DNA from: Macrococcoides equi
Lineage (GTDB): Bacteria > Bacillota > Bacilli > Staphylococcales > Staphylococcaceae
DNA: 64,000 bases
NCBI RefSeq assembly: GCF_047425865.1
Contig: NZ_CP179735.1
Strand: one strand, 5' to 3'
The notes under the pieces are model-generated. The model saw only the letters and a list, made by a program, of their open reading frames with translations, did not search any database and had not been told where the DNA came from. This document shows positions 1 through 7,530 of this stretch, in pieces; positions within the stretch are counted from its first letter, which is position 1, and the number at the start of each line of letters is the position of its first letter. Made by a program: the position numbers and the translations under genes.

Positions 1-418
1 CGATAACTTTGCCAGAGCATGGTCATCCTGACTTGTAGCAACAACATTATCGATAACTTTGCCATCTTTATCTGATTTTGTATCGAAAGTTACAACTTTT
101 ATTTTTGCGTCAGCAATCTTCTTTGCCGTGAGACAATACGATGCCATCATATTTTTTTAATATCGCCTGATCGACTAGTTGCTGAAATTTAGCATCATTA
201 CCGTTTGACAGGAAGGTATCAACCTTTAGACCAAGCTTTTCACCTTGAGACTTAGCACCATCGATAAACTGTTTAGTATGATCATCACTACCTAGATTAC
301 GGATGACAGCAATTTTCTTACCCTTTACTGCACTAGAATCTCCTGTTTTTGATGTTGCCTGATTGCATCCTGTTAGTAAGATGCTTGTTGCAAGTAGTAG
401 TTGTAATGGTTTTTTCAT
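1..418 (-). pseudogene. Sugar-type ABC transporter substrate-binding lipoprotein, frameshifted and cut by the window edge
   Basis: The N-terminus is a lipoprotein signal with lipobox LLTGC, followed by a type-1 periplasmic binding fold start (KGKKIAVIRNLGSDDHTKQF, then FLSNGNDAKFQQLVDQAI), as in RbsB-like sugar-binding proteins. The frame stops at about 110 after GIVLSHGKEDC. A second frame resumes over 1-120 with KKIADAKIKVVTFDT, the expected next beta strand, so the gene carries a frameshift, probably with a small deletion. The ATG at 418 overlaps the stop of mtnA (ATGA), so it is translationally coupled to the methionine-salvage genes. The position suggests uptake of methylthioribose or a related nucleoside, which is inference. 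A sequencing error could also explain the frame break. Confidence 0.75.
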
Positions 419-1437
419 GATTTAATCTCCTCGAATAATTTTGTGATTGCATCTTTATTGGCTTCGATAATACCGTGTTCGGTAATCAGACCAGTGATTA
501 AGTTGTTTGGTGTAATATCAAATGCTGGATTATATACTTGGACATTGGCAGCGATTTGATGGTCTGCTACATGTGTAACTTCTTTTTGATTGCGTTCTTC
601 AATAGGAATCGCATCTCCACTATGCACGTTTAAATCAAATGTAGGTGTCGGGGCAGCAACGTAAAATGGTACGTTATAGAACTTTGCTGCAATAGCAAGT
701 GGGAGCGTCCCTATTTTATTGACGACATCACCATTCAATGCGATACGGTCACAACCGACGATAACAGCTGTGACTTGCTGTTGTTGTAGAATGGTTGCTG
801 CTGTACTGTCAGTAATAGTTGTTACATCAATGCCAGCCTGAGATAATTCGAAAGCAGTGAGTGCCCCTTGAAAACGAGGTCGCGTCTCATCGCTATATAC
901 TTTAAACGAGATATCTTTTTCATGAGCCAGATAAAACCCTGCTGTTGCAGTGCCCAGAATACTCGTTGCAAGACTTCCCGGATTACAATGTGTAATAAAG
1001 ATGGAACCGGGTTGGATAAGTGGTAAAGTATGGTGTCCGATTTGCTCGTTGATACGTTTATCTTCCTCAAAGATGGTTTGTGCAAGCTGTTCAAGATTTT
1101 TAATGGTCTGGTTAACATCGTTAGTAATAGCTTTCTCCATTCGGTTAAGCGCCCATAATAAATTAATCGCGGTCGGACGCGTACTGGCAAGTCGTTCAAT
1201 GACTAACTGCATGTATTGTAAAAAGTTATCTTTTTCGTTGTAGTTGTATGCACCAAGAACGACACCATATGCTGCTGTAATACCTATTGCAGGAGCACCG
1301 CGAACAATCATATTCTCTATGGCAGCAGCCACAGCATCATATTCTGTAAAATCAATATATTGAATATTTTGCGGCAGTTGAGTCTGATCGAGTAGCGTTA
1401 ATACCCCGTCCTTGTAATGGATAGATTGTAATGTCAT
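415..1437 (-). CDS. mtnA: S-methyl-5-thioribose-1-phosphate isomerase
   Basis: 340 aa, the full length of the MtnA/eIF2B-alpha-like family. It isomerises methylthioribose-1-phosphate to methylthioribulose-1-phosphate in methionine salvage. Visible family signatures are RGAPAIGITAAYGV (about residues 46-59), STRPTAINLLWA, THCNPGSLAT with the conserved catalytic Cys, and GCDRIALNGDVVNKIGT with the catalytic Asp. Its ATG overlaps the stop of mtnK at 1434-1437, so the two are coupled. It lies in the operon controlled by the SAM riboswitch at 2665-2816. No other salvage enzymes (mtnW, X, B, D) are in the window. Confidence 0.95.
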   Translation of the reverse strand: MTLQSIHYKDGVLTLLDQTQLPQNIQYIDFTEYDAVAAAIENMIVRGAPAIGITAAYGVVLGAYNYNEKDNFLQYMQLVIERLASTRPTAINLLWALNRMEKAITNDVNQTIKNLEQLAQTIFEEDKRINEQIGHHTLPLIQPGSIFITHCNPGSLATSILGTATAGFYLAHEKDISFKVYSDETRPRFQGALTAFELSQAGIDVTTITDSTAATILQQQQVTAVIVGCDRIALNGDVVNKIGTLPLAIAAKFYNVPFYVAAPTPTFDLNVHSGDAIPIEERNQKEVTHVADHQIAANVQVYNPAFDITPNNLITGLITEHGIIEANKDAITKLFEEIKS

Positions 1438-2636
1438 GCCGCAAACTCCTTAAACTCTTTAAAGAGTGAGAAAATTGATGGATAAATTGAGACAGATTCA
1501 GGATACTGTATGAGCGATTTTGCGAATTTAATCAACTGCACTTCTGTTTGAACACGTTTGTCATCAGGTAATGTTGTCAAATCATTTACTTTTGCAAGGC
1601 CTACGATGCGTCGGATAAGTTCAAGACCACAGATAACATAAGCGTCTTCAAGAACTGAACGAATGTAACTTGCATAAACTGAGGTCTGCTTAAGTGCAAT
1701 ATCAGAAGTTTTTTCTTGCAGTATTGTTAAACTTTTTTGTTTGAAGACCTCTAATACTTCTGTAATACTTTCTGCAATAAACTTAGCTTGTTGCTCTCTG
1801 TCATGAACTTTAGCATTACTATAAGCAAAGAACAGATGGGCAAGCACATTACCGACGTCATATCCGGCTGGACCGTAAAATCCGAATTCAGGATCAATGA
1901 CTTTTGTACTTGTTTCATTTACAAATACAGAACCTGAATGAAGGTCACCATGAATGAGACTTTGACTTTTATTTAAGAATTTAAGCTTCGCTTCAGCTAC
2001 AGCAAGTTTCAATGTTTCATCGTTGTATAATAATTGTTCAACAAATGGAGCTAGCGCATTACTTACTTCATTACGTGAAAAGTTATCATAGAATGGTTCG
2101 GTAAATACTAGATCTTCAGAGATCTCACATAGTTCTGGATTAATCGTCTCTTTCTGTAAGGCTTTTTTGTCTTTCGCATTCAGCACAAAGTCCGATGTAT
2201 TTATTAAAGTTTCAGCAAGATAAGTTCCCAGATCCTTACCGATATTCGGATAAATATTGCCGTCAATTAAACCTTGACGTAAAACTGTGTAATCTTTTAA
2301 ATCTTCCATGATGACACATTTCATTGTTTCATCGATGGCGTAAATTTGAGGTACAAGATGCGGTACAATCTCTCCATGTACTTTGAGCAACTTACCTTCG
2401 CGAATCGTACGATCAGTCGATAATTTAAACTCATCTGAAATACGTGCGACAACACCTGAGTGCTTAACAATAATAGATTTTCTACCGTTAGATACTCTGA
2501 AAACGTAATTTAAATTACCATCCCCGATTTCATCTACCGTCAGAGTATCTTCGGCATCGAATAGATTGGTCGTTTCAAGTATGTATGCTGCAATATCAGC
2601 TTCAGTCATTAAGAAATATGAATTAAACTTTGACAA
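1434..2636 (-). CDS. mtnK: 5-methylthioribose kinase
   Basis: About 400 aa, matching the usual MtnK length near 397. It phosphorylates methylthioribose with ATP at the first step of methylthioribose salvage. The fold is choline-kinase-like, with the family signature EIGDGNLNYVF near the N-terminus, LIHGDLHSGSVF (catalytic loop) and KVIDPEFGFYGPAGYDVG (metal-binding DxE). I chose the TTG at 2636 because it follows a GGGGTGAGG ribosome-binding sequence and gives the right spacing to EIGDGN. An ATG at 2609 is the alternative. An in-frame ATG at 2705 falls inside the riboswitch terminator and cannot be the real start. First gene of the operon. Confidence 0.93.
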   Translation of the reverse strand: MSKFNSYFLMTEADIAAYILETTNLFDAEDTLTVDEIGDGNLNYVFRVSNGRKSIIVKHSGVVARISDEFKLSTDRTIREGKLLKVHGEIVPHLVPQIYAIDETMKCVIMEDLKDYTVLRQGLIDGNIYPNIGKDLGTYLAETLINTSDFVLNAKDKKALQKETINPELCEISEDLVFTEPFYDNFSRNEVSNALAPFVEQLLYNDETLKLAVAEAKLKFLNKSQSLIHGDLHSGSVFVNETSTKVIDPEFGFYGPAGYDVGNVLAHLFFAYSNAKVHDREQQAKFIAESITEVLEVFKQKSLTILQEKTSDIALKQTSVYASYIRSVLEDAYVICGLELIRRIVGLAKVNDLTTLPDDKRVQTEVQLIKFAKSLIQYPESVSIYPSIFSLFKEFKEFAA

Positions 2637-2664
2637 TATCCTCACCCCAAAATAAATTTTCAAC

Positions 2665-2816
2665 AAAAAAACGTTTCCCCGTATGCACGGGAAAACGTTA
2701 GCCATAGTATCTCTACTTATCTTTCAGCACAAGTGTGCTGTAGGAATTGGCACCTTTTCCGTATGGACAGGTTGCTGGACGTCATAGGGCCTAATCCCTC
2801 AGTCACTCTTGATAAA
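2665..2816 (-). promoter_or_regulatory. SAM-I (S-box) riboswitch with intrinsic terminator upstream of mtnK
   Basis: On the minus strand the leader reads ATCAAGAGTGACTGAGGGA, then GGCCCTATGACGTCCAGCAACC, GGTGCCAATTCC and AGATAAG: the conserved SAM-I core in order, with P1 closed by TTATC and GATAA. The aptamer spans about 2715-2816. It is followed by a GC-rich hairpin (arms 2671-2681 and 2689-2699) and a run of T at 2665-2670, which is the terminator. Binding of S-adenosylmethionine is expected to terminate transcription ahead of mtnK-mtnA and the binding-protein gene. Confidence 0.95.
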
Positions 2817-2945
2817 TATTTGTATTTAATTTTTGTTAAGTTGAATATTAAATCATTTAAATTAATAAGTCAATAACATTCTGAAAATTATTTGTTTTCA
2901 AATATTTGATGATTATAGGTGATTTAGTGAAATGATTGGTGAGGG

Positions 2946-3232
2946 CGTTAGTTCGCAAAAGTGGATTATATGCGAACTAACGTGCCACAGATGAGTTGAA
3001 ACTGCTGGTGGGGCGGTTGAAATTTGTGAGTTAGTTCGCAAAAGTTTGATATATGCGAACTAACGTACCACTGATAAGGAGAAACTGCTGATGGGGTGGT
3101 TGAAATTTGTGAGTTAGTTCGCAAAAGTAGAATATATACGAACTAACGTACCACTGATAAGGAGAAACTGCTGCTAAAATAGTTGAACATCACAACTTAG
3201 TTCGCAAAACTACGATATATACGAACTGACTC
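2946..3232. repeat. Four 83-bp tandem repeats, each with a palindromic core
   Basis: Each unit holds an inverted repeat with GTTAGTTCGC and GCGAACTAAC arms around a 15-bp AT-rich loop. Arms start at 2947, 3030, 3113 and 3196, an exact 83-bp period. Units 1 and 2 have perfect arms; units 3 and 4 have decayed by one to three bases. The spacer (GAGAAACTGCTG and TTGAAATTTGTGA) is also shared. No ORF runs through it. The whole gap 2820-3260 otherwise shows nothing but AT-rich DNA. Confidence 0.9.
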
Positions 3233-3260
3233 ACCATCCATCACGCACAACCATTTCATA

Positions 3261-3288
3261 TTACAATCATATTTAATCGCTTTATGAT
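3261..3288 (+). promoter_or_regulatory. Candidate sigma-A promoter of the HD hydrolase gene
   Basis: TTACAA (3261-3266) and TATGAT (3283-3288) are 16 bp apart, 36 bp before the start codon of the next gene. Matches are partial. Confidence 0.45.
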
Positions 3289-3323
3289 AAACTTTAATTA
3301 ATTATAAAACCAAAAGGAGTACC

Positions 3324-4622
3324 ATGATGGATTATAGATTCCAAAAAATGCATGAGGAAAAAGTATTTAAAGATCCAGTGCATCGCTATGTGCACGTCCG
3401 TGATCAGATTATTTGGGATTTAATCAAGACAAAAGAATTTCAGCGTCTGCGTAGAATAAAACAACTCGGTACGTTATATTTATCATTTCATACAGCTGAG
3501 CATTCACGTTTTAATCATTCATTAGGTGTTTATGAAATTGTGAGACGTATGATTGATGAAATTTTTACGGGCAGAGCACACTGGAATGACACTGATAGAC
3601 CTTTAGCATTATGTGCTGCTTTACTTCATGATTTAGGTCATGGACCTTTTTCGCATTGTTTTGAGAAAATTTTCAATACCGATCATGAAGCTTACACACA
3701 GCAAATCATTCTAGGAGATACAGAAGTTAATGAAGTACTATCGCGTGTGTCTCCAGACTTTCCTAAAGAAGTAGCAGATGTGATAAACAAGACACATCAA
3801 AATAAACTGGTAATCTCAATGATTTCCTCTCAAATTGATGCAGACCGTATGGACTATCTTCAACGTGATGCTTTCTATACAGGCGTAAGTTATGGTAGCT
3901 TTGATATGGAACGTATCTTAAGATTGATGCGTCCGACAGAAGATGAAGTTGTGATTAAAGAAAGCGGAATGCATGCAGTGGAAGATTATTTAATGAGCCG
4001 CTATCAAATGTATTGGCAAGTATATTTTCATCCGGTAAGTCGTGGAGGAGAAGTACTGCTAAATCGTGTGTTAAAACGTGCGAAAGTACTATACGAAGCG
4101 GGTTATGAATTTAAAGAACCACCGAAATATTTAGTGCCCTTCTTCAAATCAAATCAAGTGAGTGTACAGGAGTATTTAAGGCTTGATGAGATGGTTGTCA
4201 ATTATTACTTACAGGAATGGATTGACGAAGAAGACGCGATACTAAGTGACTTGTCACGCAGATTTGTTAATCGTGATTTATTTAAGCACTTACCGTTTGA
4301 CGGTAATCGATTTACAATTGATGAACTTACAGAACTATTTCATAAAGCAGGCATTGACCCGGATTATTATTTCGTAGTAGACTCGTTCAGTGACCTACCA
4401 TATGACTATAATCGACCTGGAATTAACTCGCGTAAACCAATTCACTTAATCACAAGTGCAGGAAAAATTAAAGAAATTAGTACACAGTCGGTAATTATCA
4501 ACAGTATTACAGGAGTACAAAGAAAAGACTATAAAATTTTCTATCCGAAAGAAACGATATTAAATATACCAGACCTCGAAGTAAGAGATGCAATTATTAA
4601 TCTATTAAATGAATTAGAATAG
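3324..4622 (+). CDS. HD-superfamily phosphohydrolase, YwfO/dGTPase-like
   Basis: 432 aa. The HD metal site is clear: FNHSLGV (His65), LLHDLGHGPFSH (His102-Asp103) and SQIDADRMDYLQRDAF (about 169-184), the arrangement of dNTP triphosphohydrolase-like proteins. Relatives such as YwfO of Bacillus hydrolyse nucleotides, but the substrate here cannot be read from sequence. An AGGAG six bases upstream supports the ATG at 3324 (a second ATG follows at once). It is followed 9 bp later by ywhD, so the two are probably co-transcribed. Cytosolic; no membrane segment seen. Confidence 0.9.
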   Translation: MMDYRFQKMHEEKVFKDPVHRYVHVRDQIIWDLIKTKEFQRLRRIKQLGTLYLSFHTAEHSRFNHSLGVYEIVRRMIDEIFTGRAHWNDTDRPLALCAALLHDLGHGPFSHCFEKIFNTDHEAYTQQIILGDTEVNEVLSRVSPDFPKEVADVINKTHQNKLVISMISSQIDADRMDYLQRDAFYTGVSYGSFDMERILRLMRPTEDEVVIKESGMHAVEDYLMSRYQMYWQVYFHPVSRGGEVLLNRVLKRAKVLYEAGYEFKEPPKYLVPFFKSNQVSVQEYLRLDEMVVNYYLQEWIDEEDAILSDLSRRFVNRDLFKHLPFDGNRFTIDELTELFHKAGIDPDYYFVVDSFSDLPYDYNRPGINSRKPIHLITSAGKIKEISTQSVIINSITGVQRKDYKIFYPKETILNIPDLEVRDAIINLLNELE

Positions 4623-4631
4623 GGTGATACA

Positions 4632-5129
4632 ATGGCAGAATTTCAATTTAACATCATAAAGAACGATCCACTTGATGGGCATAAAGGAACAAATATTGGT
4701 GCAATCAGTTTAGATAATATAGCACCAGTGTTTATTGACGTACAGGAGAAGAAAGCGTTTATTGATATTGGTGCGATGCACGCACGTAGTGAAGTAGAAA
4801 AACGCGTAAAATGGGTGACAGATAAATCTGAGACAGAAGGACCAGATCAAAAAGAATACTGGCTTGTATGGGTAACGACGGAACGCGCTGAAGTAGGACC
4901 TTATTATGCAGGAGTTACAGCATGTTATATGGCAGTGAATAAAGAACGTAAACGCGGTTATAAAGTGATGGCAGAACACGTAAATATGATGGACAAATCA
5001 ATGAAACATAAATTTATTCTGGATCAAATTGGTGAAGAGAACAAAGCTATCTTGAAAAACTTCTTAATGAACCATAATCCTGAAATGTGGCAGAACTCAG
5101 GAGATGAGTTGAAAGAGATGTTGGGTTAG
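4632..5129 (+). CDS. ywhD: YwhD family protein of unknown function
   Basis: 165 aa, close to the usual YwhD length. It begins FQFNIIKNDPLDGHKG and contains IDIGAMHARSEVEKRVKW and VGPYYAGVTACYMAV, as in YwhD proteins of Bacillaceae and Staphylococcaceae. No catalytic motif or membrane segment is apparent, and the function is unknown. It starts 9 bp after the HD hydrolase, and a strong terminator follows at 5149, so the two genes form a small operon. Confidence 0.85.
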   Translation: MAEFQFNIIKNDPLDGHKGTNIGAISLDNIAPVFIDVQEKKAFIDIGAMHARSEVEKRVKWVTDKSETEGPDQKEYWLVWVTTERAEVGPYYAGVTACYMAVNKERKRGYKVMAEHVNMMDKSMKHKFILDQIGEENKAILKNFLMNHNPEMWQNSGDELKEMLG

Positions 5130-5148
5130 AGATTATCATATAGTAGAA

Positions 5149-5190
5149 AACTGACTAGATATAAATAATGGTATCTAGTTAGTTTTTTAT
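5149..5190 (+). terminator. Intrinsic terminator after ywhD
   Basis: AACTGACTAGATA pairs with TATCTAGTTAGTT across an 11-base loop, followed by a T run. Confidence 0.9.
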
Positions 5191-5234
5191 AAATTAATAA
5201 TCACTCAACAATTAAAATTAAAAGGAGAATTCAG

Positions 5235-5426
5235 ATGAAAATAAAAACATTTACACTGACATATCCAAATAAAACTTTTAAACCGAGTTCAATTGAAGAA
5301 TTAGTTGCAGATTTTGATAAACAAGTAAATGATTTCACAAAAGACAAAGAAGTTATTTCTGTAAATTCTCAAGTAAACGGACTTGTGTCGGGATTTCAAT
5401 ATTTTGTAACTGTAGTTTTTAAATAA
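5235..5426 (+). CDS. Small hypothetical protein (63 aa)
   Basis: 63 aa with a good ribosome-binding site (AAAAGGAG, 10 bases before the ATG). It is acidic to neutral with alternating beta and helix tendencies: KTFTLTYPNKTF, then the amphipathic ELVADFDKQVNDFTK, then SGFQYFVTVVFK. The shape recalls very small alpha/beta proteins such as Cse60, but I do not see enough to assign it. It has its own AT-rich intergenic flanks and may share a transcript with the membrane protein that starts at 5530. Confidence 0.6.
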   Translation: MKIKTFTLTYPNKTFKPSSIEELVADFDKQVNDFTKDKEVISVNSQVNGLVSGFQYFVTVVFK

Positions 5427-5529
5427 ATTAATATTTAGCTAATCATTAATTTATTTTAATAAAATTATAATCAATTCACTATATATGAAATTAGAGAAAA
5501 AGTAATATATCTAATGAGGAGAGATTTGG

Positions 5530-5814
5530 ATGAAATTAGATGGCTTTTTCTTCAGATTTATTGCAATTATATTAAGTATTGCATTTTTTGGTTTGTATTT
5601 ATTTGCTATGGAGAGCATTTATAATTTTAATCCTTGGAGTTTTCCTTATAACATTATTACAGGATATTTTATATTATCATTGATATGTTATCCATTTATA
5701 GCTTTAGATGCTAGCGAATTCGCATTAGAAGTTAAACCTGTTAGATCGTTAGTTCAAGTAGTTGCATTTGTCATTTCACCATTTTTATTAATTTCGTTTG
5801 TCAAAATAAGCTAG
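5530..5814 (+). CDS. Small membrane protein, last codons replaced by IS30-family insertion
   Basis: 94 aa with three predicted membrane segments (about residues 8-26, 40-60 and 70-90). A GAGGAGAG ribosome-binding site precedes the ATG. The stop codon at 5812-5814 lies inside the left inverted repeat of the insertion sequence. If the element and one copy of its 3-bp target duplication are removed, the frame runs ...VKILQST and stops at the TAA of ATCGACGTAA, so the ancestral protein was only three residues longer. The insertion probably left the protein functional. Function not recognised. Confidence 0.65.
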   Translation: MKLDGFFFRFIAIILSIAFFGLYLFAMESIYNFNPWSFPYNIITGYFILSLICYPFIALDASEFALEVKPVRSLVQVVAFVISPFLLISFVKIS

Positions 5815-6760
5815 ACAATTTCTCATCTTCGATGAAACTCATAAATACTTCCAATGGTGTTTTATAGCCCAGCGATTTTCTGGGACGATGATTAATATTT
5901 TGAGCAACACTAATGATATGATCATCAGTGACTGAATTAAAGTCTAATTCTTTATCTAATCCACTGCGTCTAAGTATCCCGTTAGAATGTTCATTCAATC
6001 CACGTTGCGACGGAGTGCCGGGGTCAGCAAAGAATATCGAGATATCGTGTCGGTTACAGATTGTTTTCCAGTTGGAGAATTCCTTACCACAATCGAAAGT
6101 AATCGATTTAAATATATGAGGAGGTAAAGCTGAAAACATAGAGTGAAGAGCATCTTCAATATCATCTGCCTTGCGACCTTGAGGTCGTATAGTGATAATC
6201 ATCTTAGAGATTCTTTCTACTAAGGTTATGACAGCACTCCCATGATTACGGCCAATGATAGTGTCACCTTCAAGATGACCAAATTCTTGAAAGAAGAAAG
6301 GAAACTCTTCTATTCTTTCAGAAATGTGTCTTTTGAAAGCTTGTCTACCTCTTTTTTCACAATGACCATTTGGCTTCCTTTTACCTTTCATAGGTAAAGA
6401 TTGTACCGAAAAGACGTTTTCCTTAAACATTCTATAAAGAGTTTTTACAGAACAATCAATCGGGTGTTCACCTCTGCCAATAATGATGTCAGGTGCCCAG
6501 CCATCGGCTACTTTTTCTCGAATATAAGCTGACTGATTTTCTGGAAGTACTATTCTATGTCTGCCACAATTTGATTTTCTTTGCTTATACTCTTGGTAAT
6601 ATTCCAGTGCAGTTATACCTGTCTTAAGTGCATTTATTACGTTATAAATTGTCTGTCTTGATCGTTTCAATCTATTTGCGATTTCTTTTACCGAAAGATT
6701 TTGATGATAATATGATTCTATGAACGTGAGTTCATCCGTGTTAAGATGTTTATAGGCCAT
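5801..6760 (-). CDS. IS30-family transposase
   Basis: 319 aa. An N-terminal HTH (LSVKEIANRLKRSRQTIYNVI, about 23-43) is followed by a DDE integrase core: GHLEGDTIIG (first Asp), ITFDCGKEF (second Asp) and GLNEHSNGILRR (Glu), then NHRPRKSLGYKTP, the hallmark C-terminal motif of IS30 and related transposases. It catalyses cut or copy movement of the surrounding element. The reading frame crosses the left inverted repeat and stops at 5801-5803, outside the element, so its last codons depend on the insertion site. Confidence 0.95.
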   Translation of the reverse strand: MAYKHLNTDELTFIESYYHQNLSVKEIANRLKRSRQTIYNVINALKTGITALEYYQEYKQRKSNCGRHRIVLPENQSAYIREKVADGWAPDIIIGRGEHPIDCSVKTLYRMFKENVFSVQSLPMKGKRKPNGHCEKRGRQAFKRHISERIEEFPFFFQEFGHLEGDTIIGRNHGSAVITLVERISKMIITIRPQGRKADDIEDALHSMFSALPPHIFKSITFDCGKEFSNWKTICNRHDISIFFADPGTPSQRGLNEHSNGILRRSGLDKELDFNSVTDDHIISVAQNINHRPRKSLGYKTPLEVFMSFIEDEKLSSLF

Positions 6761-6841
6761 TCTGTACTAACTCCTTATGTTTTCTTTGGTCGGAAATACA
6801 TATTGAGTTTAGCACAGAAGGCTTTTTTAGTTGTCTAGCTT
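5808..6841. mobile_element. IS30-family insertion sequence, 1034 bp
   Basis: Perfect 11-bp terminal inverted repeats AAGCTAGACAA (5808-5818) and TTGTCTAGCTT (6831-6841) flank one transposase gene. A 3-bp AAT lies directly outside both ends (5805-5807 and 6842-6844), a target duplication of the size made by this family. Both ends and the transposase are intact, so the element could still be mobile. I see no second copy in the window. Confidence 0.92.
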
Positions 6842-7042
6842 AATTTTACAATCGACGTAATTAGAAAAGTGTTAAAATAGAAATCAAATTGATAGAATAA
6901 TGAATTAAAAATTCTCTGTATAATATTTATTAATCTCTACTTTGTGACAAATATGTGACTTTAAGATTCGTGTAGATTTTTGGTTGTAATTTTTGCTTAA
7001 CATTAGTAAGATATGAGTAGCTATAAAAATAGCTAGGACACT

Positions 7043-7080
7043 AAAGAAAGCAGGTATTTTTATACCTGCTTTCTTTAATT
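7043..7080 (+). terminator. Intrinsic terminator between the IS element and the DUF1934 gene
   Basis: AAAGAAAGCAGGTAT pairs with ATACCTGCTTTCTTT over a 4-base loop, then AATTTT. It probably once ended the transcript of the small membrane protein gene at 5530, before the IS insertion. The gap 6842-7042 shows nothing else clear. Confidence 0.75.
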
Positions 7081-7101
7081 TTATACATAATTTGTTATAA
7101 T
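7074..7101 (+). promoter_or_regulatory. Candidate promoter of DUF1934-argS
   Basis: TTTAAT (7074-7079) and TATAAT (7096-7101) are 16 bp apart. The -35 overlaps the right arm of the preceding terminator, and the start codon follows 18 bp after the -10. Confidence 0.55.
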
Positions 7102-7119
7102 CTTAAGTGGGTGATATAG

Positions 7120-7530
7120 ATGGAAATAGATATTCATATTAAGCAACAAATCACGAATAGTGAAGGTACTGAGACGTTTGAATTTGAAACCATCGGCACC
7201 TTAATAAAAAAAGCGAATACATATATTATGTATAAAGAATGTATAGAAGACATTTTAACTGAGGTTCGTGTTAAAATTGAAGATAATCGGGTGCGGATTA
7301 ACCGTAAAGGTGAGTTAACGTTAGATTTTCTATTTGTCCCATTTGAAACGACTCAAAATATGTATCACCTGGCGCATCAGAAAACGGTTATGGAAGTTAC
7401 AACAAATCAATTATTAATTGAGACAGATGACCACTCAGGTAACATATACATTCAATATACGATTAAAAATAATAACACTGTCTTAGGCAGTTACACATAT
7501 GATATAGAATATAAGGAGCGATTATCATGA
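7120..7530 (+). CDS. DUF1934 (YwiB-like) protein
   Basis: 136 aa. An all-beta sequence of the calycin-like DUF1934 family: MEIDIHIKQQITNSEGTE, then YIMYKE, VRINRKGELTLDFLFVP and GNIYIQYTI. In Bacillus the same family (ywiB) also sits directly before argS. The stop overlaps the argS start (ATGA at 7527-7530), so translation is coupled. No catalytic motif is known for the family and the role is unknown. Confidence 0.85.
   Translation: MEIDIHIKQQITNSEGTETFEFETIGTLIKKANTYIMYKECIEDILTEVRVKIEDNRVRINRKGELTLDFLFVPFETTQNMYHLAHQKTVMEVTTNQLLIETDDHSGNIYIQYTIKNNNTVLGSYTYDIEYKERLS

Noticed and set aside
2946..3232. CRISPR array
   Set aside because: Units are repeated with their spacers, the core is a long palindrome with decaying copies, and there are no cas genes. 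The same holds for the 41-bp and 61-bp arrays.
5235..5426. Cse60-type sporulation protein
   Set aside because: The size and strand pattern are similar, but there is no convincing sequence match, so it is left as hypothetical.
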